NCBI GenBank assembly: GCA_947166625.1
Contig: CAMVEX010000010.1
Location: 18,774 to 82,773, forward strand
From: an uncultured Clostridia bacterium
GTDB lineage: Bacteria; Bacillota; Clostridia; Oscillospirales; Acutalibacteraceae
Direction: 5' to 3'
Length of the DNA stretch: 64,000 bases
Shown here: positions 1 to 6,387 of the stretch, piece by piece
How positions within the stretch are numbered: the first letter of the stretch is position 1
Layout: every line of letters starts with the position of its first letter
Translations under genes and position numbers: made by a program
The notes under the pieces: generated by a model
Database searches by the model: none
Told to the model about the DNA's origin: nothing
Seen by the model: the letters and a program-made list of their open reading frames with translations, nothing else

Positions 1-1
1 C

Positions 2-316
2 ATGGTTGTGATAGTAGTGATCCAGTTCGTAATGCATAAATATAAATTCGGCGTTGAGACCTGGAGCGACAATAAGCTTGATTTTCATGTAAAAGAGGAT
101 GGGAAATTCCGTGCTGAATTTCTCGCAGCAGTAGAAAAGACCTGGAACGCCCAGCTTGAAGAGATCTCCATAGACAATGACGGTGACAGCACCGACGGAA
201 AATTTCATTATGAAGTTGTCATCAAAGCTCCCTCAAATCTGCCTATGGAAGAGATAGTGAAATTCTTTAATGATGACGAGAGAATAATCAGATTCAGCGT
301 CACCCCGAATATCTGA
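2..316 (+). CDS. 3' end of a hypothetical protein (probably truncated by window edge)
   Basis: An open frame runs from the first bases of the window to a TGA at 314-316 and encodes about 104 residues. No ribosome binding site precedes the ATG at 2 or the in-frame ATG at 32, so the real start probably lies outside the window. The product is soluble, acidic and rich in charged residues, with no signal peptide, membrane segment or cysteine cluster. I do not recognise the family. Its stop lies 12 bases before the next gene, whose GAGGAGG ribosome binding site follows at once, so the two are probably co-transcribed. Confidence 0.6.
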   Translation: MVVIVVIQFVMHKYKFGVETWSDNKLDFHVKEDGKFRAEFLAAVEKTWNAQLEEISIDNDGDSTDGKFHYEVVIKAPSNLPMEEIVKFFNDDERIIRFSVTPNI

Positions 317-328
317 GGAGGCGCGGAT

Positions 329-679
329 ATGTTATTTGTATGCTACCCCAAATGCTCCACCTGCCAAAAAGCAAAGAAATATCTTGACGATCACGGAGCG
401 AAATATGAATTGAGAGATATAAAGGCAGACAATCCCTCCGCCGATGAGCTGAAAAAATGGATAAAGCTCAGCGGACTGCCCGTAAAACGCTTTTTTAACA
501 CATCGGGCATGCAATACAGAGCGCTCGGTCTGAAAGATAAAATCGACAAAATGAGCGAGGATGAGCAGATCTCTCTGCTCGCGAGCGACGGAATGCTCGT
601 TAAGCGCCCCCTGCTGATCGCCGGCGAAACAGTCCTTGCAGGATTCAGAGAGCCGGAATACGAAAAGGCCCTCGGTTAA
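329..679 (+). CDS. ArsC/Spx-family thioredoxin-fold protein (arsenate reductase-like)
   Basis: This 116-residue protein has the length and layout of the ArsC/Spx/YffB family. The N-terminal strand is followed by the redox motif CSTCQKAKKYL (Cys9, Cys12; an extra Cys at 5), then a DELKKWI helix, the FNTSG segment and the family RPLL motif near the C-terminus. Members reduce arsenate with glutathione or thioredoxin, or act as Spx-type RNA polymerase regulators; the sequence alone does not decide which. The ATG at 329 has a GAGGAGG site 8-12 bases upstream. Nothing around it (no arsR, arsB or arsenite transporter) supports arsenic resistance. The 3' two thirds is repeated almost perfectly 573 bases downstream (1010-1272). 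Confidence 0.85.
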   Translation: MLFVCYPKCSTCQKAKKYLDDHGAKYELRDIKADNPSADELKKWIKLSGLPVKRFFNTSGMQYRALGLKDKIDKMSEDEQISLLASDGMLVKRPLLIAGETVLAGFREPEYEKALG

Positions 680-695
680 ACCGCCGCGGCAAATA
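437..695 (+). repeat. Direct repeat, copy 1 (3' part of arsC-like gene)
   Basis: Bases from about 437 to 695 recur at 1010-1272 at an offset of 573 bases. I see only a handful of substitutions over about 240 bases, and these cluster at the edges; inside the coding part they are third-position changes such as GGA/GGG and GCC/GCT. The identity runs past the stop codon into the 3' flank. Copy 2 is part of the pseudogene at 962-1252. Confidence 0.9.
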
Positions 696-745
696 ATCGG
701 GGTCGCGAAGCAGGTTATCACAAAAATATAGCTTAGGAGCGAAAA

Positions 746-961
746 ATGAATAAAAAAGAAAAGCCGAATAAAAAGTTTTCTGAAACAACATTGTTCAGTA
801 TTCTCTATTTCTGTGCTTTCGGATGCGTTTTGTCTTTAATAATAACTGGAGTAAAATACCTGGCAGCTCATCCGGTATTGCTGGCGGCGATCATAACGGC
901 GCTCATTGCGGCAGTCGTGCTGATTATTTATTTGATTATGCGCAGAAAAAAGCGCAAATAA
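746..961 (+). CDS. Small two-helix membrane protein, unknown function
   Basis: This 71-residue protein has a basic N-terminus (KKEKPNKK), two predicted membrane helices at about residues 15-38 and 44-65, and a strongly basic C-terminal tail (RRKKRK). It is probably an inner-membrane hairpin with both ends in the cytoplasm. A good AGGAG site lies 7-11 bases before the ATG. It sits between the arsC-like gene and the decayed second arsC copy, in the same frame as the latter and separated from it by its own TAA stop. No function is recognised. Confidence 0.65.
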   Translation: MNKKEKPNKKFSETTLFSILYFCAFGCVLSLIITGVKYLAAHPVLLAAIITALIAAVVLIIYLIMRRKKRK

Positions 962-1252
962 GCATTTCTGAGATTTGATATAAAAAATATACCCGAAAAC
1001 GGCAAAATCTCCGCCGACGAGCTGAAAAAATGGATAAAGCTCAGCGGGCTGCCCGTAAAACGCTTTTTTAACACATCGGGCATGCAATACAGAGCGCTCG
1101 GTCTGAAAGATAAAATCGACAAAATGAGCGAGGATGAGCAGATCTCTCTGCTCGCGAGCGACGGAATGCTCGTTAAGCGCCCCCTGCTGATCGCCGGCGA
1201 AACAGTCCTTGCAGGATTCAGAGAGCCGGAATACGAAAAGGCTCTCGGTTAA
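962..1252 (+). pseudogene. Decayed second arsC-like gene (5' end lost, 3' end near-identical to copy 1)
   Basis: Read in frame after the stop of the small membrane protein, this stretch gives a diverged ArsC segment (LRFDIKNIPENGKISADEL, against LRDIKADNPSADEL in the intact gene) and then about 78 residues essentially identical to the intact copy, ending at TAA 1250-1252. The N-terminal third, including the CxxC active site, is missing and no start codon with a ribosome binding site exists, so it is unlikely to be expressed as a working enzyme. The sharp step from diverged to near-identical sequence suggests an old tandem paralogue recently overwritten by gene conversion. A collapsed or chimeric assembly is the alternative. 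Confidence 0.75.
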
Positions 1253-1282
1253 ACCGCCGCAGCAGATAATCCGGTAATTTCA

Positions 1283-1310
1283 AAGCACCCTTCCGAGCGG
1301 AAGGGTGCTT
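1283..1310. terminator. Bidirectional hairpin terminator
   Basis: A perfect 12-bp inverted repeat (AAGCACCCTTCC / GGAAGGGTGCTT) with a GAGC loop lies between convergent units: the arsC region on the plus strand and the lipase gene ending at 1319 on the minus strand. The T-rich flank is weak on both sides. Confidence 0.75.
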
Positions 1311-1318
1311 GCGCTTAT

Positions 1319-2785
1319 TTAATTCCAGCGTTTCAGCGTCTGAGAGCTGTCGCTCACCATAAAGGCGGGATAATCGGCGTTTGAATTGACGTCGGGCTTA
1401 TCGGCGCTGAGCAGCCACATATAGAATTCAGCCGAATCGGTGCCGTAAGAGCCCGAAACATGGGGCGCGTCTTTTATTATCCACGTGTTGTCGGGATAGA
1501 GCGCGCTCGAGGAATCGCAGACCTTATCGGGCGAGACATAGGGCGAGGAAGTATCTGCATTCTCAAGTGTCTTGCCCAGAGGAGCGATGGTGGCATATCC
1601 GCTCATAAGAGGGGTTTCAAGCGCCGCGTCGCCGTTTACATAAGAGCGCTCATACACGGGGGCTACGGCTGAATTATAGCTTGTGACCACTTCGATCTCG
1701 AGCCCTTCGGCAACGGCGTTTTTGATCATCGCGTCTCTGTTTCTCATCATTTCCTGCAATTCATCGGCTTTTGCGATGAATTCCGCTCTCGCCTGCTTGG
1801 TGCCCGGTCTCTCGAACATATATTTGATGCAGGCATCGTAATCATCGGGCAAAACAAGCGCCCAGACAGAGAGCATATTGCCGAATATCGGGATCATCAT
1901 CTCATCAAAGACCTGATCCTTATTATTGGCGACAAATTTGCCGGCGAGCTTTGTCACGAGCTTGATGGCTCCCGTAAATTTAAGAGCCTTGATGAGCCCC
2001 TTGAAGGCAAAATTATCATTCAGATGAAGCAGATAACTGTAAAGGATCGTTTCATCTATCACCACTTTGCCCTGAAGCAGGTCGGAGGTGACATAGGTGC
2101 CGCACCAGGTGGACGAAACGCAAATAAGGCGGTTTACCTTTTCACATCCGTATTTTGTCAGATAGCCGACCGTCATCACGCCGCCCATACTGCAATTGAC
2201 TATATTCACCTTGTCGCAGTTATGCTCCGCCAGGGCGCGCTCAACGGTCTCGTTTATCTCATCCGCTATATCGAGCGGATTCATACGCCAATCGTAATTG
2301 AAATAATAGACCTTATCCGCTCCGAAGGTTTCGGCGGCGGTGCGGGTGATGCCGAATTCATAAGTCTCTCTCTCAAAAAATTCGGGATACTGACCTATCG
2401 CTCCGGGGAGCTTTTCGGTGCCGACTTCATATTTTGACGAGCCGTCTTCATTGCAGGCATAGCCTTCAAATATTGGCATGAGCGCCTCAATGAGAATATG
2501 AGTGGCGGCCTTGCGGTCATTTTTGAAAAGCTTTGTAAAAAGCGCAGAGCCGACCGCCTTGAGGATTTTGCCTATATTGACGTCGCCGAGGCAGGTATGC
2601 TCATTCTCCTTGCCGTAGTTGAGGTAAAGACCTGTAAAATCCATACCTCTGACTATTATCACGGGGTAATCTCCCGCAGGGGAGAGCGCGGGCTCCGGGG
2701 TATCTGCGGCGCTCTGAGCGAACGCAGGCAGGCAGATACCGATGATCATTGCCGCCGCAAGCAGCAGGGATATGATTTTTTTCAT
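1319..2785 (-). CDS. Secreted LCAT/PDAT-like alpha/beta-hydrolase (putative lipase/acyltransferase)
   Basis: A 488-residue protein with a clear signal peptide (MKKIISLLLAAAMIIGICLPAFA, cleavage after AFA near residue 23). The mature part starts an alpha/beta-hydrolase fold (PVIIVRGMDF). A segment with the lecithin:cholesterol acyltransferase-like YYFNYDWRMNPLDIADEI motif leads to the nucleophile elbow NIVNCSMGGVM, with Ser199 as likely nucleophile. The usual G-H-S is replaced by N-C-S. A late Asp and His (for example in DAPHVSG) could complete the triad. It is the last gene of a minus-strand operon, 24 bases after the GPH symporter. Substrate is unknown; acyl lipids of dietary or membrane origin are plausible. 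Confidence 0.75.
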   Translation of the reverse strand: MKKIISLLLAAAMIIGICLPAFAQSAADTPEPALSPAGDYPVIIVRGMDFTGLYLNYGKENEHTCLGDVNIGKILKAVGSALFTKLFKNDRKAATHILIEALMPIFEGYACNEDGSSKYEVGTEKLPGAIGQYPEFFERETYEFGITRTAAETFGADKVYYFNYDWRMNPLDIADEINETVERALAEHNCDKVNIVNCSMGGVMTVGYLTKYGCEKVNRLICVSSTWCGTYVTSDLLQGKVVIDETILYSYLLHLNDNFAFKGLIKALKFTGAIKLVTKLAGKFVANNKDQVFDEMMIPIFGNMLSVWALVLPDDYDACIKYMFERPGTKQARAEFIAKADELQEMMRNRDAMIKNAVAEGLEIEVVTSYNSAVAPVYERSYVNGDAALETPLMSGYATIAPLGKTLENADTSSPYVSPDKVCDSSSALYPDNTWIIKDAPHVSGSYGTDSAEFYMWLLSADKPDVNSNADYPAFMVSDSSQTLKRWN

Positions 2786-2809
2786 TTCATTTCCTCCCTG
2801 AAACGATAA

Positions 2810-4315
2810 TTAAGCGTTCTTTTCATCGGCCTCCATTTTTTCCATCATGGCGCGCTTTGCTCTCGCTCTCTCAAGATCAATATACATACGCTCTCTGGTA
2901 TCCTTGTCGATGTTATAAAAAGCCATCGGAAGAAGAGCAAGGAAATCAAAGATAAGGTGAGGACCGAAAGCGATGAGGAAAAGGCGCCACTTGGTTTGCT
3001 GGGTCTGGATGGCTGTTTCGCCTATTTCATACTGTGCCCAGTCCTGAAGCAAATGGGCGTTTACTATACGCAGGATCGCATCCTTCGCCTTGGTGAAATA
3101 TCCGTTTATAAGGTTGATCGTCGCCTCCACGCGGAAGCCGTTTTTCCATTCGCAGTAATCAAGCACTTCGTAGTTTATCTCCTGCCCGACTATGCCCTTG
3201 GTGGCGTAGAATACCATTTCAAGCAGGTTTCCTGCACCGAAGGCGAGCGACATGGGAAGTTTCTTCTGATAGAATCCGTTTTTCTCCCCGCCGATAAGAC
3301 CGGTAAGGAAAAACAAGCCTTCACTTATGAATATGGAGCCGTTTGAGAAATACCACAGCATCTTGGTCGAAAACCGCTGTCTGAATTTGGGAGCAAGAGC
3401 ATAAGAGGCGTATGACACGGGCATACCGGGGATGCCGGCGACCGTGGGCAGCATATTGAAATTCAAGACATCGTTGTAGTAGAGATCTTCGCCGGAGCCT
3501 ATATCTATGCCTCCGATAAGGCCGGTGAGGGTGTAGATCAAAAGAGGTCTGTTGCGGAATACGGAAAGTATGCCCTTGACGGGGTGAGGCGGTTTCTCGC
3601 TCTGAGGAACTCTCTCTTTGCTGACTATATACCACAGTATCGTCGGCACTATGGCGATGATCCAGATCGTCGTCTTGAAGGCGATGAAGGTCTTTGTGAG
3701 CGAGGCTTTCATTTTGCCGTTGCCGATAAGGTCATAGAGCAGGCCGAGTATCTGCGAGGGCAGTTTTGAGATCAGATCCCCCACGAAATTCGCGCTCACG
3801 AGCAGACTCGTTCGCTCATTCGGATTCGGAGTGAAAACATTCTCTATATATCCGCCTCCGCCGAAAAACGCGCCGATGGTTTCATTGAAATACTGGAGCA
3901 CCATATAGGCGATAAGCTTCTGACCGGTGCTCATTCCGAAATAGCTCGCTATCAGCGGCAAAAAGCAGGTGTAAAGGCCTGAGAGGATGCTCGGAAGCAT
4001 TGCGAGATACTGGAAGGGCTTGAATTTGCCCCATCTCGTCCTCATATTATCGATTATCGCCGCCGTAAGCGGATCATTTACCATATCGTAAACTGTCAGG
4101 GCGGCGGTCGCTTTGGCGAGGCCCTTGGGCTCGATGCCGAAAATCTTATAGAGCCAGATATCCGCGCCTACATCGTATTTGCCGAGGCTCAGGGTGCCGA
4201 ACGCCTTGAACGCCACATAGGCGATTCTTTCTTTTGTGGTGCAAAACAGGCGGTCCATATACGCCTGATTCATATTGAGCTGCTCGGAATCTCTGATCTT
4301 ATCATCAGCCATCAT
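2810..4315 (-). CDS. GPH-family (MelB-like) sugar:cation symporter
   Basis: A 501-residue membrane protein with about 12 hydrophobic helices and the glycoside-pentoside-hexuronide hallmark in the first third (YDMVNDPLTAAIIDNMRTRW followed by GKFKPF). The family moves glycosides, uronates or sulfosugars with H+ or Na+. It starts at ATG 4315 or the adjacent ATG 4312, behind an AGGAGG site, and its start overlaps the end of the zinc-ribbon membrane protein gene by 11 bases, so translation is probably coupled. The C-terminus is long, charged and lysine-rich (ERARAKRAMMEKMEADEKNA). The substrate cannot be read from the sequence. The E. coli YihO and YihP sulfosugar transporters belong to this family, so a role beside the second GPH gene at 10534 is possible. 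Confidence 0.85.
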   Translation of the reverse strand: MMADDKIRDSEQLNMNQAYMDRLFCTTKERIAYVAFKAFGTLSLGKYDVGADIWLYKIFGIEPKGLAKATAALTVYDMVNDPLTAAIIDNMRTRWGKFKPFQYLAMLPSILSGLYTCFLPLIASYFGMSTGQKLIAYMVLQYFNETIGAFFGGGGYIENVFTPNPNERTSLLVSANFVGDLISKLPSQILGLLYDLIGNGKMKASLTKTFIAFKTTIWIIAIVPTILWYIVSKERVPQSEKPPHPVKGILSVFRNRPLLIYTLTGLIGGIDIGSGEDLYYNDVLNFNMLPTVAGIPGMPVSYASYALAPKFRQRFSTKMLWYFSNGSIFISEGLFFLTGLIGGEKNGFYQKKLPMSLAFGAGNLLEMVFYATKGIVGQEINYEVLDYCEWKNGFRVEATINLINGYFTKAKDAILRIVNAHLLQDWAQYEIGETAIQTQQTKWRLFLIAFGPHLIFDFLALLPMAFYNIDKDTRERMYIDLERARAKRAMMEKMEADEKNA

Positions 4316-5174
4316 TTTCCGCCTCCTTTTCTTCGGTCTGCGCTTCGGGCTCGGAGCCGTGATGCTTCTTTTCGGCGTCTTTTGCTATCTCCGCCTCTTT
4401 GGCATCCTGCCTCGCCTGAAGTCTTTTATATTGCTCCGCTCTGATCTCTTCGGGAGTCATGGTCTTTTGCATTTCAAAATATTCCTCGATCGGGATCCCG
4501 CCCACATAACACTGCTTGTGATGAACGGGTATCCCCTGATGAAGCACGGTAAAGTCAATAACGACATTCACGATCTGGAGCGCGAGATAGAGATAAATGC
4601 CTGCCGAGGGCTTGCCCGTAAAGACCGCAGACGATTTATCCGCCATAAAGATGAAAAGAGAAGCGAATGAGGTGATAATTATCAGCGAATCGGTTATGAC
4701 CGCTCTGAGCATCGCTCTCTTTGAGCACGCCATCATCAGCAGGATGAAATGAATAAGCGAGATTATTATTGACAGCGCGAGGATAAGGAGGCTTGCCGTG
4801 AGCATCATATCGGAGGTAAGGAATCCGTCTGACCCGATGGTATCCACGCCGTTGTAAATCGTTATCAGGGAAACGTTGCCCTCATAATCGCCGAATGACG
4901 GATTGAGGGCGCCCTTTACTATCGGCAGGATCAGGGCGAAAATCGGGACAAACGAGGTTATTATACGCACAACGGCGAGCTTGGTCCCGACAAACGACGC
5001 CTTGAGGCGGTCGATCTTCTTCTGAAAATGATAATGCTGGACCTCGGCGACATCTGCCTGCTGCATAAGCCTCTCCTGCAAATCGTAAACGACTATGTTG
5101 GCCCCGCAGTGAGGGCAATGCTGACGCCAGTCGGTCATCTTCAGATGAGCGTTGCATTTCGGGCAATTTGCCAT
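4305..5174 (-). CDS. Zinc-ribbon, multi-pass membrane protein of unknown function
   Basis: 289 residues. The N-terminus is a CxxC-x12-CxxC zinc ribbon (Cys4, Cys7, Cys20, Cys23). A charged, possibly coiled segment (DLQERLMQQADVAEVQHYHF) follows, then four predicted membrane helices between about residues 65 and 215, and a long charged C-terminal tail rich in Glu, Lys and Ala. Both ends should be cytoplasmic. It is the first gene of a three-gene minus-strand operon (this gene, GPH symporter, lipase), with a GGGAGG site before ATG 5174 and a strong promoter at 5262-5290. No named family is recognised; a sensor or scaffold partner of the transporter is only a guess. Confidence 0.7.
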   Translation of the reverse strand: MANCPKCNAHLKMTDWRQHCPHCGANIVVYDLQERLMQQADVAEVQHYHFQKKIDRLKASFVGTKLAVVRIITSFVPIFALILPIVKGALNPSFGDYEGNVSLITIYNGVDTIGSDGFLTSDMMLTASLLILALSIIISLIHFILLMMACSKRAMLRAVITDSLIIITSFASLFIFMADKSSAVFTGKPSAGIYLYLALQIVNVVIDFTVLHQGIPVHHKQCYVGGIPIEEYFEMQKTMTPEEIRAEQYKRLQARQDAKEAEIAKDAEKKHHGSEPEAQTEEKEAENDG

Positions 5175-5197
5175 ATTTTACCTCCCGTTAAAATTGC

Positions 5198-5217
5198 AAA
5201 AACGCCGGGATCCGGCG
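5198..5217 (-). terminator. Terminator hairpin inside the leader of the 5174-1319 operon
   Basis: On the minus strand CGCCGG-ATC-CCGGCG is followed by TTTTT and lies between the promoter at 5262-5290 and the start codon at 5174. It may end readthrough from the upstream gene (stop at 5306), or attenuate the operon because it is downstream of that operon's promoter. The stem is short (6 bp) but fully GC. Confidence 0.55.
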
Positions 5218-5261
5218 CTCTTTGCGTTAAATTGCACAAAACAGTTTCACATAGTGCAAAT

Positions 5262-5290
5262 ATTATATCACGATTTTATAATAAATTCAA
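5262..5290 (-). promoter_or_regulatory. Sigma-A promoter of the zinc-ribbon/GPH/lipase operon
   Basis: Minus strand: -35 TTGAAT (5290-5285), 17-bp spacer ending in the extended TG motif, -10 TATAAT (5267-5262). The predicted start is near 5255. Just downstream, a TTGCAC...GTGCAA inverted repeat (arms 16 bases apart, 5234-5261) could be an operator or an RNA stem. Confidence 0.8.
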
Positions 5291-5305
5291 TAAAAAATTG
5301 AAAAT

Positions 5306-6247
5306 TTATACGGTTACAAGCATCATTCTTTTTTCGGAAAAGGGGAGGATGCCCGAAACGAACTTCTTTGCCGCCGCCTCATAGGCAACGAGGATCTTTC
5401 CCTTGCAGAATTCGAGATCTTCGCTCATTCGCGGAATGGTTATCTCCTTCTCCGCCCTGCCCGAGTCAAGATAAATGAGAGGGATCTTTTCGCCCTCGAT
5501 TTCAAATTCTCCGTCCGGCTCTCCGCCGGTTTTATAAATTTTCAGTTTTGAACTCATTACGCCGCCCGATACGGATAAAACCGCTCTGCCGTCATCCGTT
5601 GCCGCGAAGCCCTGCACCTTGTCGCAGACGGAATAAGCGACGGTCGGTTTTTCGCTGTTGATACCGAATTGCGAATCGGGATTTACCGCATATCCGAAAA
5701 CGAGCGCGGAGTATTCGCCGCCGTCGGGGGTTTTGAGGATATGGGAATCATCGGTTTCATAATCTTTCGCGTGATATTCGCCGACATACACGGTTTCGCC
5801 GTCGCAGGAACAGAATGACGCCCTGCACGGGACGGGCACCGAGCCGACGAAAGACACCGTGTCGCCGTCTTTTGCGGAAATGACATCGTCTTTTTTGAGC
5901 ACAAACAGCTTCTCGGCGTTGCTTACATAGATAAATTCACCCGCCGCCGTGACGCCTCCTGCGTGGCCGGCGTATTTGCTGCCGTCCTGCCTGCTGAGGA
6001 TCACAAGCATTTCCGCTCCGTCCTTCATAACATAAAGGCGCGAGGGATCGCCGTTTTCCATATATCCGCAGCAGATAAAAGAATCCTCATCCGCGAGATA
6101 GGTCGAGCCCTGCGGCACAAAATCCGTTTTAAGCCCCGGAATATCGGCGGCTTTTTCGGAAATTTTTGAATATTCGGGATATGCCGCTCCCCACAGAAGC
6201 GACGAAACAAATGTAAAAAATGACAGGATCAAGGCAGTGATTTTCAT
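5306..6247 (-). CDS. Secreted or lipid-exposed protein of unknown function, possibly beta-propeller-like
   Basis: I place the start at ATG 6247, where AAGGAGG lies 8 bases upstream, giving 313 residues; an upstream in-frame ATG at 6271 has no such site. The N-terminus is a signal peptide (MKITALILSFFTFVSSLLWG). The rest is mostly short beta-type segments with recurring aromatic/Gly turns (FICCGYMENG, LYVMKDG, EFIYVSNAEKLFVLKKDD, ETVYVGEYH), which looks like a beta-propeller or repeat-strand protein. No catalytic motif or named family is recognised. It is transcribed divergently from the C11 peptidase gene from back-to-back promoters and looks monocistronic. Confidence 0.65.
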   Translation of the reverse strand: MKITALILSFFTFVSSLLWGAAYPEYSKISEKAADIPGLKTDFVPQGSTYLADEDSFICCGYMENGDPSRLYVMKDGAEMLVILSRQDGSKYAGHAGGVTAAGEFIYVSNAEKLFVLKKDDVISAKDGDTVSFVGSVPVPCRASFCSCDGETVYVGEYHAKDYETDDSHILKTPDGGEYSALVFGYAVNPDSQFGINSEKPTVAYSVCDKVQGFAATDDGRAVLSVSGGVMSSKLKIYKTGGEPDGEFEIEGEKIPLIYLDSGRAEKEITIPRMSEDLEFCKGKILVAYEAAAKKFVSGILPFSEKRMMLVTV

Positions 6248-6269
6248 ATTTAAAGCCTCCTTTTGAAAC

Positions 6270-6298
6270 ATAATATCACATATCTGTCGTATTTACAA
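6270..6298 (-). promoter_or_regulatory. Promoter of the secreted protein gene at 6247
   Basis: Minus strand: TTGTAA (6298-6293), 17 bases, TATTAT (6275-6270) with an extended TG. Only 23 bases separate its -35 box from that of the divergent plus-strand promoter. Confidence 0.7.
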
Positions 6299-6321
6299 CA
6301 GCCTCAATTCGGATAAATGTA

Positions 6322-6350
6322 TTGACACTTTGCCGCGGAAAAAATATAAT
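6322..6350 (+). promoter_or_regulatory. Consensus sigma-A promoter of the C11 peptidase gene
   Basis: TTGACA (6322-6327), exactly 17 bases, TATAAT (6345-6350): a perfect consensus promoter with a predicted start near 6357 and a leader of about 30 bases before ATG 6388. Confidence 0.9.
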
Positions 6351-6387
6351 AATACGGAATAATAATTTGGCTAAGGAGGCATTGCAA

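Noticed and set aside
329..679. Arsenic-resistance operon
   Set aside because: Only the ArsC-like protein is present; no arsR, acr3 or arsB nearby, and Spx/YffB relatives have the same fold.
332..1122. Antisense open frames sharing the segment MHARCVKKAFYGQ near 720 and 1087
   Set aside because: The shared peptide only mirrors the direct repeat of the arsC-like gene; these frames have no start signals.
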